Below, in pieces: positions 27,086 to 35,324 of a stretch of DNA of 64,000 bases (positions are counted from its first letter, which is position 1; every line of letters begins with the position of its first letter). A program made the translations under genes and the position numbers. The notes under the pieces were generated by a model. The model saw only the letters and a program-made list of their open reading frames with translations. It was not told the origin of the DNA and made no database searches. The stretch is taken from assembly GCA_020852655.1 (NCBI GenBank), contig JADZAI010000074.1, positions 30,797 through 94,796 of the forward strand, read 5' to 3'. This stretch comes from Alphaproteobacteria bacterium (GTDB lineage Bacteria; Pseudomonadota; Alphaproteobacteria; Micropepsales; Micropepsaceae).

Positions 27086-28630
27086 TCAGGCAGCGCTTTG
27101 CGTTTCCGCGTCGGGGAATAGCGTCGTCAGGGCGCGATGCGCTCGTTCCGCGAGCCCGACGACGGCGTCGGCGCGGACCTGAAGCGGCGCTTCGCCCTTG
27201 CGTGCGGCCTGGGACAGCTCCCGCGCTGCCGCCGTCAGCGCCCCAAGGCCAAGCCCGCCGGCGGCCCCGGCAAGGTCGCGCGCGACCTGTTCCATCTCGG
27301 CGGAATCGTTGTTCGACGAGGCGGTCTCGATGCGCGCCGTCATGTCGGCGGCGCTGGTGAGGAAGCTTGCCAAGATGTCGATGAGGGCCGGGCGGCCGAC
27401 CGTCTGCTCAAGGTCCAGCACGCCGGTTGCGTCGAACGGCTCTTCGAGTTCACCGACAGCGCTACCGATCGCGCCCAGCACCGAGCGTGCCGTATAGGGC
27501 ATGCGCAGAATGGCGTCGCTGACCAGGGCCGCTTCTGCCTCGGCCACGTCGTCAGGCGCGCAGGCGATCAGGAGGGCGGCGCTCGTGCGGCGCTGGCGCA
27601 ACGCGCGGATCATCCGTGCGGCCTGCACGCCGTCGACGCCCGGCATATGGGCATCGAGCAAGATGACATCGAAGCGCTCGCGTCCGGCGCGTTCGACCGC
27701 CTGGAGTCCGTCCTCGACGATCTCGCAGACCAGGCCTGCGCCTTCGAAGATGCGGGTCAGCGTCGCGCGATGCAGGGGATTGTCGTCTGCCGCCAGCAGG
27801 CGCAGGCCCTTGAGCCGGGCAATCACGGTCTCGTCGGGCGAGGCCTCCGGCGCAGACGGAACTGCCGCCGGAGCGGCCAGCGGCGATACGCGTGCCGTGA
27901 ACCAGAAGGTTGAGCCGCTGCCGATTTCGCTCTCCACGCCGATCCGCCCGCCCATCGACGCGACAAGATTGCGGCACAGCGTCAGCCCCAAGCCGAGCCC
28001 GTCATGTTGGCGAGTGAGCACATTCTCGTTCTGTTCGAAGGCGCGGAACAGGCGTTCGCACTGGCGCCGGTCGATCCCGCGGCCGGTGTCGGAAACGGCG
28101 ACGCGCAGCATCGCGTCGCGCATCTCGAGGGTAATCGAGACACCCCCCCGTTCGGTGAATTTCAGCGCGTTGCCGGTCAGGTTCAGCAATGTCTGGCGGA
28201 TACGGCCGGCGTCGCCGCGCAAGCGCGTCGGCACGCCAGGGTCTACGGTGATTTCCAGGTCCAGTTCCCGGGCCCAGGCCTGCGCCTGGCAGGCCCGGCG
28301 GACGCTGTCGGCAACGTCCCGGACATCGAAAGGGGCCGAGTCGGCCGGGGCTGCGCCGCCCTCAAGCCGGGCGAGTTCCAGAAGGTCACTGAGCAGGCTG
28401 TAAAGCCCTTCGCCCGCGGAGCGGATGGCCGAGCCTGCCTCTCGGACATGCGGCGGCAGCCCCTCATCGATCAGCAGGTCGGCCTGCCCCAGGATCGTGT
28501 TCAGCGGGGTCCGCAACTCATGGCTGACAACGGACAGAAAGGCCGCCTTGGCGCGCTTGTCCGCGCCGCGCAGCCGATTCCGGCGCGCAGCCGCGCGTTC
28601 ACTTCGGGCGGTGTCGCGTTGACGGGCCAT
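27086..28630 (-). CDS. Soluble hybrid histidine kinase with receiver and degenerate HPt
   Basis: A 514-residue protein without membrane segments. HisKA: VVSHELRTPLNTILGQADLL (phospho-His about residue 36). HATPase: LLNLTGNALKFTERG (N box) and VSDTGRGIDRR (G1). Receiver: LRLLAADDNPLHRATLTRIF then VILLDAHMPGVDGVQAARMI with the acceptor Asp at about 324. The C-terminal 110 residues look like an HPt, but the phospho-His position reads VARDLAGAAGGLGLGAL, so His is missing. Start set at 28630; the open frame extends 80 codons further through the divergent lysK start and is rejected. No sensor domain is present, so the input must come from a partner. Confidence 0.85.
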   Translation of the reverse strand: MARQRDTARSERAAARRNRLRGADKRAKAAFLSVVSHELRTPLNTILGQADLLIDEGLPPHVREAGSAIRSAGEGLYSLLSDLLELARLEGGAAPADSAPFDVRDVADSVRRACQAQAWARELDLEITVDPGVPTRLRGDAGRIRQTLLNLTGNALKFTERGGVSITLEMRDAMLRVAVSDTGRGIDRRQCERLFRAFEQNENVLTRQHDGLGLGLTLCRNLVASMGGRIGVESEIGSGSTFWFTARVSPLAAPAAVPSAPEASPDETVIARLKGLRLLAADDNPLHRATLTRIFEGAGLVCEIVEDGLQAVERAGRERFDVILLDAHMPGVDGVQAARMIRALRQRRTSAALLIACAPDDVAEAEAALVSDAILRMPYTARSVLGAIGSAVGELEEPFDATGVLDLEQTVGRPALIDILASFLTSAADMTARIETASSNNDSAEMEQVARDLAGAAGGLGLGALTAAARELSQAARKGEAPLQVRADAVVGLAERAHRALTTLFPDAETQSAA

Positions 28631-28683
28631 GCCCGCAAAATATAGGGTCCGCGCCCTTTCAAACCGTTTAAGGAACTCCGCGG

Positions 28684-30285
28684 ATGTCTGCCCGCGACCT
28701 CGCCTTTTCCGCTCGCGCCTGGCCTTTCGAGGAGGCGCGCAAGCTCCTAGCCCGCGTCGAGCGCCAGAAAAAGGCGGGCCGGCCGGAGAAGGGCTATGTG
28801 CTGTTCGAGACCGGCTACGGCCCGTCGGGCCTGCCCCATATCGGCACATTTGGAGAGGTGGCGCGGACATCGATGGTGCGCCGTGCCTTCCAGGAGATGA
28901 GCGACCTGCCGACCCGCCTGCTCGTCTTCTCCGACGATATGGACGGCATGCGGAAGATTCCTGACAACGTGCCCGACCCCGCGGCGCTTCAGCCCTACCT
29001 GCACCTGCCGCTGACGTCTGTGCCGAACCCCTTCGGCGGCGACTTCGACAGCTTCGGCCACCACAACAACGCCATGCTGCGGCGCTTCCTCGACGTCTTC
29101 CATTTCGAGTACGAGTTCGCGAGCGCGACGGAATACTACAAGGCCGGCCGCTTCGATGAGGTGCTGCTCCGCGCGGCGGAGCGCTACGACGACATCATGA
29201 AGGTGATGCTGCCGACGCTCGGCGCCGAGCGTCAGGCGACCTACAGCCCGTTCCTGCCGATCTCGCCGGCGACGGGGCGCGTGCTCTACGTGCCGATGAA
29301 GCATGTCGACGCGAAGGCCGGGACGATCACCTTCACCGACGAGGACGGCCGCGACGCGACCGTTCCGGTGACGGGCGGCAGTTGCAAGCTGCAATGGAAG
29401 CCGGACTTCGGCATGCGCTGGGCAGCGCTCGACGTCGACTTCGAAATGTTCGGCAAGGACCACCAGACGAATGCCGTCATCTATGACCGCATCTGCGAAA
29501 TCCTGGGTGGCGTTGCGCCCGAACATTTCGTCTTCGAGCTCTTCCTCGACGAGATCGGCCAGAAGATCTCGAAGTCGAAGGGCAATGGCCTGTCGGTCGA
29601 TGAGTGGCTGACCTATGCCGCGGAAGAGAGCCTTGCGCTCTTCATGTACCAGAAGCCCAAGACGGCGAAGAAGCTCTACTTCGACGCCATTCCGAAGGTG
29701 GTTGACGACTATGCGGCGTTTCTCGATGCCTACCAGCGTCAGTCGCCGGCAGAGCGGCTGGAGAATCCGGTGTGGCACATCCACGCCGGTCAGCCGCCGC
29801 AGGAACCGTGGCCGGTGTCGTTCGCGCTGCTGCTGAATTTGGTCGCCGCCTCGAACCCCGACAGCAAGGATGTGCTCTGGGGTTTCATCCGGGCCTATCA
29901 TCCGGGAGTGAATCCTCAGAACAACCCGTCGCTCGACCGGCTGGTCGGGTATGCGATGCGCTACTACCTGGACTTCATCAAGCCCAAGAAAAATTTCCGC
30001 GTCCCGACCGCGGAGGAACGTGCGGCGCTCGAAGCGCTGGCTACGGCGCTCGAGACCACGGCGGAGACGCAGGGTGAGACGATCCAGGCGATCAGCTTCG
30101 AGATCGGCAAGGCGCACGGCTTTGCCGACAAGCTGCGCGACTGGTTCAAGGCGTTCTACGAGGTCGTGCTCGGCCAGGAGCAAGGCCCGCGCTTCGGTTC
30201 CTTCGCGGCGCTGTTCGGCCCGAAGAAGACCGCGGCGCTCATCCGCGAAGCGCTGAGCGGAGCGTTTCTGAAGTCTGACGTATAA
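28684..30285 (+). CDS. lysK: Lysyl-tRNA synthetase, class I
   Basis: A 533-residue class I LysRS. The HIGH-type signature is [20 protein letters not shown] (about residue 45) and the KMSKS-type loop is [16 protein letters not shown] (about 294). Length matches archaeal and alphaproteobacterial LysK; class II LysRS (LysS) has unrelated motifs. It charges tRNA-Lys and is essential where lysS is absent. It is divergent from the hybrid kinase (53 bp apart) and is followed by a long nested inverted repeat and a convergent regulator gene. Confidence 0.95.
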   Translation: MSARDLAFSARAWPFEEARKLLARVERQKKAGRPEKGYVLFETGYGPSGLPHIGTFGEVARTSMVRRAFQEMSDLPTRLLVFSDDMDGMRKIPDNVPDPAALQPYLHLPLTSVPNPFGGDFDSFGHHNNAMLRRFLDVFHFEYEFASATEYYKAGRFDEVLLRAAERYDDIMKVMLPTLGAERQATYSPFLPISPATGRVLYVPMKHVDAKAGTITFTDEDGRDATVPVTGGSCKLQWKPDFGMRWAALDVDFEMFGKDHQTNAVIYDRICEILGGVAPEHFVFELFLDEIGQKISKSKGNGLSVDEWLTYAAEESLALFMYQKPKTAKKLYFDAIPKVVDDYAAFLDAYQRQSPAERLENPVWHIHAGQPPQEPWPVSFALLLNLVAASNPDSKDVLWGFIRAYHPGVNPQNNPSLDRLVGYAMRYYLDFIKPKKNFRVPTAEERAALEALATALETTAETQGETIQAISFEIGKAHGFADKLRDWFKAFYEVVLGQEQGPRFGSFAALFGPKKTAALIREALSGAFLKSDV

Positions 30286-30296
30286 GTCCAAATTCT

Positions 30297-30416
30297 TGCC
30301 ATGGTGAGGCGCGCGGTCGCGCTAGCGACCGGGCCTCGAACCACGCAGGCCATGTCAACTGTGGCCCCGCCGCGTGCGTGGTTCGAGGCTCGCTCCGCTC
30401 GCACCTCACCATGGCA
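30297..30416. repeat. 120-bp nested inverted repeat (REP/MITE-like) between lysK and the S24 regulator
   Basis: Outer arms TGCCATGGTGAGG (30297-30309) and CCTCACCATGGCA (30404-30416), inner arms GCCTCGAACCACGCA (30333-30347) and TGCGTGGTTCGAGGC (30375-30389) are all perfect complements, with a short GGCCA/TGGCC stem at the tip. The CGAGCGGAGCGAGCCTCGAACCACGC-like wording is a dispersed intergenic repeat type in Alphaproteobacteria. Placed between convergent genes, it can fold into a long hairpin and probably serves as a terminator. Confidence 0.85.
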
Positions 30417-30432
30417 GAGAGGGGATGTCAGG

Positions 30433-31071
30433 CTATTGCTGTGCCCAGACGATGCGGTGCATCCACTCGATGTCGTGCTGGTCGAACATGCGCGGCGGAT
30501 AGGCCGGGTTCACCGATTGCAGTTCGATCTTCTTGCCTGACTTTTTTGACAGGACCTTCGCCATCACTTCGCCGTCGCGGGTCTTCACGACAACCCGGTC
30601 GCCTTTGCGTATCTGCGCATTGGGCGAAAGGATGATGACGTCGCCCGGACGGTAAAGCGGCAGCATCGAGTCGCCCGTTACCTCCAAGGCAAACGCCGCA
30701 TCGTCCTCCACGGTCGGCAGCTTCACGTGATCCCAACTCGAACCGGCGGGAAAGCCTGCGGAATCGAAAAAGCCCTCCGAACCGGCCTTCGCGAGGCCGA
30801 TCAGCGGGATCGAACGCACGTTTTGCGGACCGTATTTCCCCTTCGGATTGATCAGGGAAACCAGTTCTTCCAGGCTTGCCCCCGTCGCGGTGAGCACTTT
30901 GGACACGCTCTCGGTGGAAGGCCAGCGGCGCTTGCCGTCGTCGGAAATGCGCTTGGAAGGGTTGAATGTGGTGGCGTCGAGCCCGGATTTCCGCGCGAGC
31001 CCCGACGGCGACAGTCCGTAGCGCGCAGCCAGTGCGTCGAGTGCGGTCCAAATCTGCTTGTGCGTCAGCAT
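30433..31071 (-). CDS. S24-family (LexA/CI-like) transcriptional regulator
   Basis: A 212-residue protein. An HTH lies in the first 60 residues (YGLSPSGLARKSGLDATTFN). The C-terminal peptidase S24 domain has the Ser-Lys dyad at S135 (GDSMLP) and K172 (EVMAKVL): the 37-residue spacing equals that of LexA. A possible Ala-Gly autocleavage site is A96-G97 in LAKAGSEG. This arrangement is typical of CI-type repressors, yet the gene stands in ordinary chromosome. It may respond to RecA-type or other stress. Start at 31071 chosen because the extra 48 codons upstream contain no domain and read through the promoter. Confidence 0.85.
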   Translation of the reverse strand: MLTHKQIWTALDALAARYGLSPSGLARKSGLDATTFNPSKRISDDGKRRWPSTESVSKVLTATGASLEELVSLINPKGKYGPQNVRSIPLIGLAKAGSEGFFDSAGFPAGSSWDHVKLPTVEDDAAFALEVTGDSMLPLYRPGDVIILSPNAQIRKGDRVVVKTRDGEVMAKVLSKKSGKKIELQSVNPAYPPRMFDQHDIEWMHRIVWAQQ

Positions 31072-31105
31072 GGCGGGTTCTATGTCAGCCGTGAACGATG
31101 GTGGG

Positions 31106-31147
31106 AAATTAGCCCTACCGTGTTTCCATTGCAACCCTTGTAGGAAA
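31106..31147 (-). promoter_or_regulatory. Candidate promoter and operator of the S24 regulator
   Basis: On the reverse strand TTGCAA (31129-31134) and TAATTT (31106-31111) are 17 nt apart, fitting -35 and -10 boxes about 35-60 bp before the start codon. TTTCC (31123-31127) and GGAAA (31143-31147) flank CAA-CCC-TTG and may form a self-repression operator covering the -35 box. No experimental or family consensus was available to me. Confidence 0.35.
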
Positions 31148-31163
31148 AAAAGCGAAGGAAGCG

Positions 31164-31511
31164 GTGGCGCAGCGCATATACAAGATCGTGTCGTCGGAGG
31201 CCTGGTCAGCCGCACTGGTGAACGGCGCGTTTGCGGGCGCGCCGATCGATGAGGCCGACGGGTTCATACATCTTTCGACGGCCGGTCAGGTGCGCGAAAC
31301 GGCGGCCAGACATTTCGCGCGGCAGGCGAGTCTCCTGCTGATCGCGTTCGATCCCGAAGCGTTCGGCTCGGCGTTGCGCTGGGAGATTTCTCGCGGCGGC
31401 GCATTGTTCCCTCACCTTTACGCCCCGCTCGATGTGGCGCTTGCGCTGTCGACAGACGCCTTGCCGTTGGATCGTGAGGGAAAGCACATTTTCCCGCCGG
31501 GCATTCCATGA
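31164..31511 (+). CDS. DUF952 family protein
   Basis: A 115-residue DUF952 domain protein: IYKIVSSEAW at the start and DEADGFIHLSTAGQV in the middle are the family landmarks. Function unknown; the fold is related to ADP-ribosyltransferase-like or small beta proteins according to family knowledge. The start is GTG with GAAGGAAGC just upstream. Its last codons overlap pyrD (ATGA), so the two genes are translationally coupled. It is divergent from the S24 regulator with about 90 bp between. Confidence 0.85.
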   Translation: MAQRIYKIVSSEAWSAALVNGAFAGAPIDEADGFIHLSTAGQVRETAARHFARQASLLLIAFDPEAFGSALRWEISRGGALFPHLYAPLDVALALSTDALPLDREGKHIFPPGIP

Positions 31512-32593
31512 GCGCCTTCTTCCGCCTTGCCGTCCGCCCCGCGCTCTTCGCGCTCGACCCGGAAACGGCGCACAACGTCACGCTTTTCGCACTGCGCCAT
31601 GGCTTCGCACGTGGCCCGGGCAAGCCGGCGACGTCGGAGCGGTTGCGGCAGACGCTCTTGGGGCTGGATTTTCCGAATCCTCTGGGTCTTGCGGCAGGCT
31701 TCGACAAGAACGCAGACGTACCGGACGCCGTGCTCCGCCTCGGTTTCGGCTTCGCGGAATGCGGCACCGTTACGCCACAACCCCAGCCCGGCAACCCCAA
31801 GCCGCGCATCTTCCGCCTCGCGGAGGACGAAGCGGTCATCAATCGCCTTGGCTTCAACAACAAGGGTCACGAAGCGGCGCATCGGCGGCTCGCGGCTCGC
31901 GGCGCCTCGGGCGGCGTCGTCGGCATCAATATCGGCGCAAACAAGGACGCGGCCGATCGCGTTGCGGATTATGTGGCGGGCTACCGGCGCCTCGCTGCCC
32001 TGGCCCGCTACGTCACCGTCAACATCTCGTCGCCCAATACGCCGGGTCTGCGCGGCTTGCAGAATCCCGGCGAACTCGATGACCTGCTGGGCCGAGTTGC
32101 GGAAGCGCGCCGCGAGACGGGTATCGGCCGGCCGATACTGCTGAAGATCGCGCCGGACCTCGATGCTGCCGCGATCACTGCCATCGTCGAAACCTGCATC
32201 GCGCACGGCATCGATGGCCTCATCGTATCGAACACGACGATCACGCGGCCGGAAACGCTTCGAAGCGCGCATGCGAAGGAAACGGGCGGCTTGTCCGGGC
32301 GTCCACTGTTCCATCCGGCGACGCGCGCCTTGGCGCAGGCCTTCCTCGCCGCCAAGGGTCGCCTTCCGCTGATAGGGGCGGGCGGCGTCGCAACGGCGGA
32401 GGACGCGTTCCGCAAGATCGCCGCGGGCGCGCGCCTCGTGCAGCTCTATACGGCGATGGTCTATCGCGGACCCGGCCTGCCGGCGGAAATCTGCGCCGGA
32501 CTGGACCGCCTGCTGGCCGAGAGCAATCTGCCGATCGCCCAGCTCTGCGGCCGGGATGCCGCGCGCTTGGCTGACGAAAGTCCTACCGCCTAG
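31508..32593 (+). CDS. pyrD: Dihydroorotate dehydrogenase (quinone), class 2
   Basis: A 361-residue membrane-associated flavoenzyme that oxidises dihydroorotate to orotate with quinone as acceptor in pyrimidine synthesis. It has the class 2 N-terminal extension of about 40 residues, then AAGFDKNADVPDAVLRLGFG (FMN region), NISSPNTPGLRGLQ with the catalytic Ser, LKIAPDL and IGAGGVATAEDAFRKIAAGA. Length fits PyrD class 2. It overlaps the DUF952 gene by 4 bp and its stop overlaps the stop of the convergent thioesterase by 3 bp. Confidence 0.95.
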   Translation: MSAFFRLAVRPALFALDPETAHNVTLFALRHGFARGPGKPATSERLRQTLLGLDFPNPLGLAAGFDKNADVPDAVLRLGFGFAECGTVTPQPQPGNPKPRIFRLAEDEAVINRLGFNNKGHEAAHRRLAARGASGGVVGINIGANKDAADRVADYVAGYRRLAALARYVTVNISSPNTPGLRGLQNPGELDDLLGRVAEARRETGIGRPILLKIAPDLDAAAITAIVETCIAHGIDGLIVSNTTITRPETLRSAHAKETGGLSGRPLFHPATRALAQAFLAAKGRLPLIGAGGVATAEDAFRKIAAGARLVQLYTAMVYRGPGLPAEICAGLDRLLAESNLPIAQLCGRDAARLADESPTA

Positions 32594-33039
32594 CTGTCGC
32601 TGCGCAGCAGGAAATGCCCGCGCAGTGCTGCAACCGGGCGGCCATGATCGTCCTGCCAGGCTTCGGCGTGCACGTTCACCACCCGGCGGCCCTGTTTCGT
32701 GATGACCGCGCGGCCGAACGTGTCGACCGGCCGGCCGGAGCGCAGATAGTCGATGTTGATGTCCACCGGCTTCGGAATCGTCAGGGGCGCAATCTCGAAG
32801 ACGAGCTGCACCATCGCGGTGACTTCGAGAAAACCGCCGACGACCCCGCCATGGAGCGCCGGCAGCATGACGTTGCCGATCAGCTTGCGGTCGAATTTCA
32901 GGATCGTCGTGATCTCGGTTCCCTTTCGGTCGACCGAGATGCCGAGGTGCCTTGCATAGGGAACGGACGCCAGCAGCGCGGAGAGATCGGGCTTTGTGCC
33001 GGCGTCTGCCGCAGCCTTGAGGATGGCGGACGGCGTCAT
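32590..33039 (-). CDS. PaaI-family hotdog thioesterase (downstream copy)
   Basis: A 149-residue hotdog-fold protein. HGGVVGGFLEVTAMVQL is the hotdog catalytic-helix region and DINIDYLRSGRPVDTFGRA is the typical beta-strand segment. Start at 33039 overlaps the stop of the upstream thioesterase gene (ATGA). The frame is open 49 codons further, but that part overlaps the upstream gene. The pair of related genes may form a heteromer or act on different acyl-CoA lengths (inference). Probably hydrolyses acyl-CoA or aryl-CoA thioesters. Confidence 0.83.
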   Translation of the reverse strand: MTPSAILKAAADAGTKPDLSALLASVPYARHLGISVDRKGTEITTILKFDRKLIGNVMLPALHGGVVGGFLEVTAMVQLVFEIAPLTIPKPVDINIDYLRSGRPVDTFGRAVITKQGRRVVNVHAEAWQDDHGRPVAALRGHFLLRSDS

Positions 33040-33512
33040 GGGGCGGCCTTGAGGTTGGCGCCCGGCGCGCGCCCTTCGCTGCTGTTGAGCATGAAGGCGG
33101 CGGAGACCGCCGCGACCGGATCGGACCGGTCGGTCTGGTAGGCGACGCCGCGCACGAAGGCGATCGATTTCGTCACCCGGTAGCACTCCACGAAGGCGAA
33201 GATATCCTGGTCCGGCGCGGCCGGCTTCATATAGTCGATGCGGAGGTCGAGCGTCGCGATTCCGCCCCCCATGCCGCGCAGCTTGCTGCCCACGGCCACC
33301 CCGCAGGCGTTGTCCAGGAGCGAGGTGATGACGCCGCCATGGATGACACGTGTCTCGGGATCGCCGGCGAGCTTGTCGCTATAGGGCACCTTCGTCACCG
33401 CCGTGCCGTCGCCGATCTCGACGACCGACATCTGGATGTCCTCGGCGTGTGGGACGCCGATCATGACCTGTCCGGGAACGTGGATCGGATGGCCTAGCGA
33501 AGGATTGCTCAT
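33036..33512 (-). CDS. PaaI-family hotdog thioesterase (upstream copy)
   Basis: A 158-residue hotdog-fold acyl-CoA thioesterase: VIHGGVITSLLDNACGVAV is the PaaI signature (with the His-Gly-Gly and the catalytic Asn/Asp region), followed by ATLDLRIDYMKPAAPDQDIF and VRGVAYQ. It starts behind no exceptional signal and overlaps the next thioesterase gene by 4 bp. The two proteins are clearly homologous in the middle region but differ at the N-terminus, suggesting an old duplication. Confidence 0.85.
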   Translation of the reverse strand: MSNPSLGHPIHVPGQVMIGVPHAEDIQMSVVEIGDGTAVTKVPYSDKLAGDPETRVIHGGVITSLLDNACGVAVGSKLRGMGGGIATLDLRIDYMKPAAPDQDIFAFVECYRVTKSIAFVRGVAYQTDRSDPVAAVSAAFMLNSSEGRAPGANLKAAP

Positions 33513-33611
33513 GCGCTTCGCCTTACCGTAGACGGCGCGATTGCTCCAGACGCCTTGGCGGGTGACAGGCGCTTCGCCCTTGGCTTAAATCGTCGGGAAC
33601 AGGAGCCCATC

Positions 33612-34241
33612 ATGATCGACTTCTACACCTGGACCACGCCGAACGGCCGCAAGATCTCGATCATGCTGGAGGAATGCGGTCTGGCCTACACGGTCCATCC
33701 CGTGAACATCACGATGAACCAGCAGTTCGAGCCGAATTTCCTGAAGATCAGCCCCAACAACAAGATTCCCGCCATCGTCGATCGCGAAACCGGCTCGACG
33801 GTCTTCGAGTCGGGCGCGATCCTCATTTATCTCGCAGAGAAGACCGGCCGCTTCCTCGCCAAGTCCGGCGATGCCCGCTGGAAGGCGATCGAGTGGCTGA
33901 TGTGGCAGATGGCTGGCCTCGGCCCGATGGCGGGACAACTCGGCCACTTCTCCCTGTTTGCGAAGGAGAAAATCCCCTACGCGATCGACCGTTATGCGAA
34001 CGAGGTTGCGCGCCTGATGGGCGTCCTGGAGAAGCGCCTGATCGAAGCCGAGTACCTCGCCGGCGAGGACTACTCCATCGCCGACATGGCGGCCTATCCG
34101 TGGGTGTCGGCGGTCATGCCCAACCTGGCCAAGAACTTCAAAGGCCTTGTCAAGGAACACGGCCACATCGACAAATGGCTGAAGCACATCGCCGACCGTC
34201 CGGCGGTGCAGCGCGGGATGAACGTTCCGCCCGCGCATTGA
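33612..34241 (+). CDS. Glutathione S-transferase, YfcG/YghU-like (nu class)
   Basis: A 209-residue GST. The N-terminus MIDFYTWTTPNGRKISIML has the Thr-Pro-Asn-Gly motif typical of the YfcG/Ure2-like group, followed by SPNNKIPAIVD (cis-Pro) and FESGAILIYLAEKTG (glutathione contacts). The C-terminal domain ends YSIADMAAYPWV (N-cap box). Members act as disulfide-bond reductases or peroxidases with glutathione. Start chosen at 33612 behind AGGAG. Confidence 0.9.
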   Translation: MIDFYTWTTPNGRKISIMLEECGLAYTVHPVNITMNQQFEPNFLKISPNNKIPAIVDRETGSTVFESGAILIYLAEKTGRFLAKSGDARWKAIEWLMWQMAGLGPMAGQLGHFSLFAKEKIPYAIDRYANEVARLMGVLEKRLIEAEYLAGEDYSIADMAAYPWVSAVMPNLAKNFKGLVKEHGHIDKWLKHIADRPAVQRGMNVPPAH

Positions 34242-34280
34242 GGGGACTGCGCCGCCGCGCAGGAGCGTTTGGGGAAACGC

Positions 34281-34634
34281 GTGCGTCATCGGGGACATCT
34301 GGGGCTCGGCCTGGCCGCGCTGCTCGCCGCATGTGCGGCGCCGAAGCCGCCGGACATCCCGGTCGGACCGCTCGGCTTCCCGTTCGACGTCGACGGCGAC
34401 TCCGTCAATTCCTTCATCTGCGCCAACGAGAAGCATTTCTCGATCGCCTATCTGGACCGCGGCATCGTGTTCTCGACCGGCGTCGGCGGCGTGCTGCCGA
34501 TGCGGATCGTCGGTTCCGACCGCGGGGTCCGCTACGATGGCGGAAAATTCACCGTCATCACGACAGCCAACCGGGCGATCGTCTATTATGATGACCAGGC
34601 CGTGATGATCGATTGCTTCGCCGTTATGCAGTGA
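34281..34634 (+). CDS. Small lipoprotein of unknown function
   Basis: A 117-residue predicted lipoprotein. The lipobox is LAAC (within GLGLAALLAACAAP). The mature part is short and beta-rich, with one Cys-to-Cys pair (FICANEKHFSIAYL and IDCFAVMQ), a layout that recalls MliC-like lysozyme inhibitors, but the resemblance is weak. The start is GTG at 34281 behind GGGGAA; a TTG at 34269 is an alternative. It is the first gene of a compact group running to 36313. Confidence 0.55.
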   Translation: MRHRGHLGLGLAALLAACAAPKPPDIPVGPLGFPFDVDGDSVNSFICANEKHFSIAYLDRGIVFSTGVGGVLPMRIVGSDRGVRYDGGKFTVITTANRAIVYYDDQAVMIDCFAVMQ

Positions 34635-34638
34635 CCCC

Positions 34639-34974
34639 ATGTTCGTAGCCTTGCTTGCCGCCGCCCTCGTCTCCGCGCCGCCGGCTTCCGATCCGGCGTG
34701 GGAGACCTATGCTTGCGCCGACGGCCCGCAGATCCGCCTCGCCCTCATCGGCGGCCGGCCGGCCGAGCGGGGCTTCCTCGCCGAGGCGTCAGGGCCGATC
34801 GCGCTGGAGCGCCAGAAGGACGGACCGCCGGAGGTGCTGCGCGGTTCCGGTTACATGGTGCGGCCGTTCAACTGGACCGAGGTGTTGTACGCGCCGCCGG
34901 GCCGCGAGAAATCGGCCTATCAGTGCAGCATCACCGACGCCAAGGCGCGGCCGCCGGCCCCCATGCCCGAATGA
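34639..34974 (+). CDS. Small exported protein, possibly MliC-like
   Basis: A 111-residue protein with a short N-terminal hydrophobic stretch (FVALLAAALVSAPPASDP), hence probably exported. The body WETYACADGPQIRLALIGG and the later YQCSITDAKA hold two cysteines about 65 residues apart, as in membrane-bound lysozyme inhibitors of the MliC group; this is an inference from layout only. It starts 4 bp after the lipoprotein gene and overlaps the cupin gene by 4 bp. Confidence 0.55.
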   Translation: MFVALLAAALVSAPPASDPAWETYACADGPQIRLALIGGRPAERGFLAEASGPIALERQKDGPPEVLRGSGYMVRPFNWTEVLYAPPGREKSAYQCSITDAKARPPAPMPE

Positions 34975-35324
34975 GCCTCATCCTCTTTCCCGCAGCGCCG
35001 TCGTCCGAGGACGCCGAGAGCGGCGCGCCCGCGGCGGATCGTGTCGTCGAAGGCGCGTCGGCCTTCCGCACCTGGACGCTGAACGAGTCCGCCGACGGCA
35101 AGACCTTCGCCGGCATCTGGGAAGCGACACCCGGCGCGTGGCGGATCAGCTATGACGAGTGGGAATATTGCGCGATCCTCTCGGGCGTCAGCGAGGTGAC
35201 GCGCGACGGCGCGGAGCCGGTGCGCCTGAAGGCCGGCGATCATCTGGTGATCGAGCCGGGCTTCGAAGGCATCTGGCGCGTGGTCGAGACGACGCGGAAG
35301 AGCTTCGTGGTGCGCCTGCCGTGA
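34971..35324 (+). CDS. Cupin domain protein (DUF861/EutQ-like)
   Basis: A 117-residue single cupin domain. The core WRISYDEWEYCAILSGVSEV and AGDHLVIEPGFEGIWRVVE match the DUF861 (Cupin_3) pattern, with Tyr, Glu and Cys where metal-binding cupins carry His and Glu; the metal site is therefore unlikely to be canonical. Function unknown. Its ATG overlaps the stop of the upstream gene (ATGA) and its stop overlaps the GTG start of the next gene (GTGA), so it sits in a translationally coupled chain. Confidence 0.78.
   Translation: MSLILFPAAPSSEDAESGAPAADRVVEGASAFRTWTLNESADGKTFAGIWEATPGAWRISYDEWEYCAILSGVSEVTRDGAEPVRLKAGDHLVIEPGFEGIWRVVETTRKSFVVRLP

Noticed and set aside
27086..28870. 80-codon N-terminal extension of the hybrid kinase
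   Set aside because: It overlaps the divergent lysK coding region and has no domain; the ATG at 28630 fits the family start.
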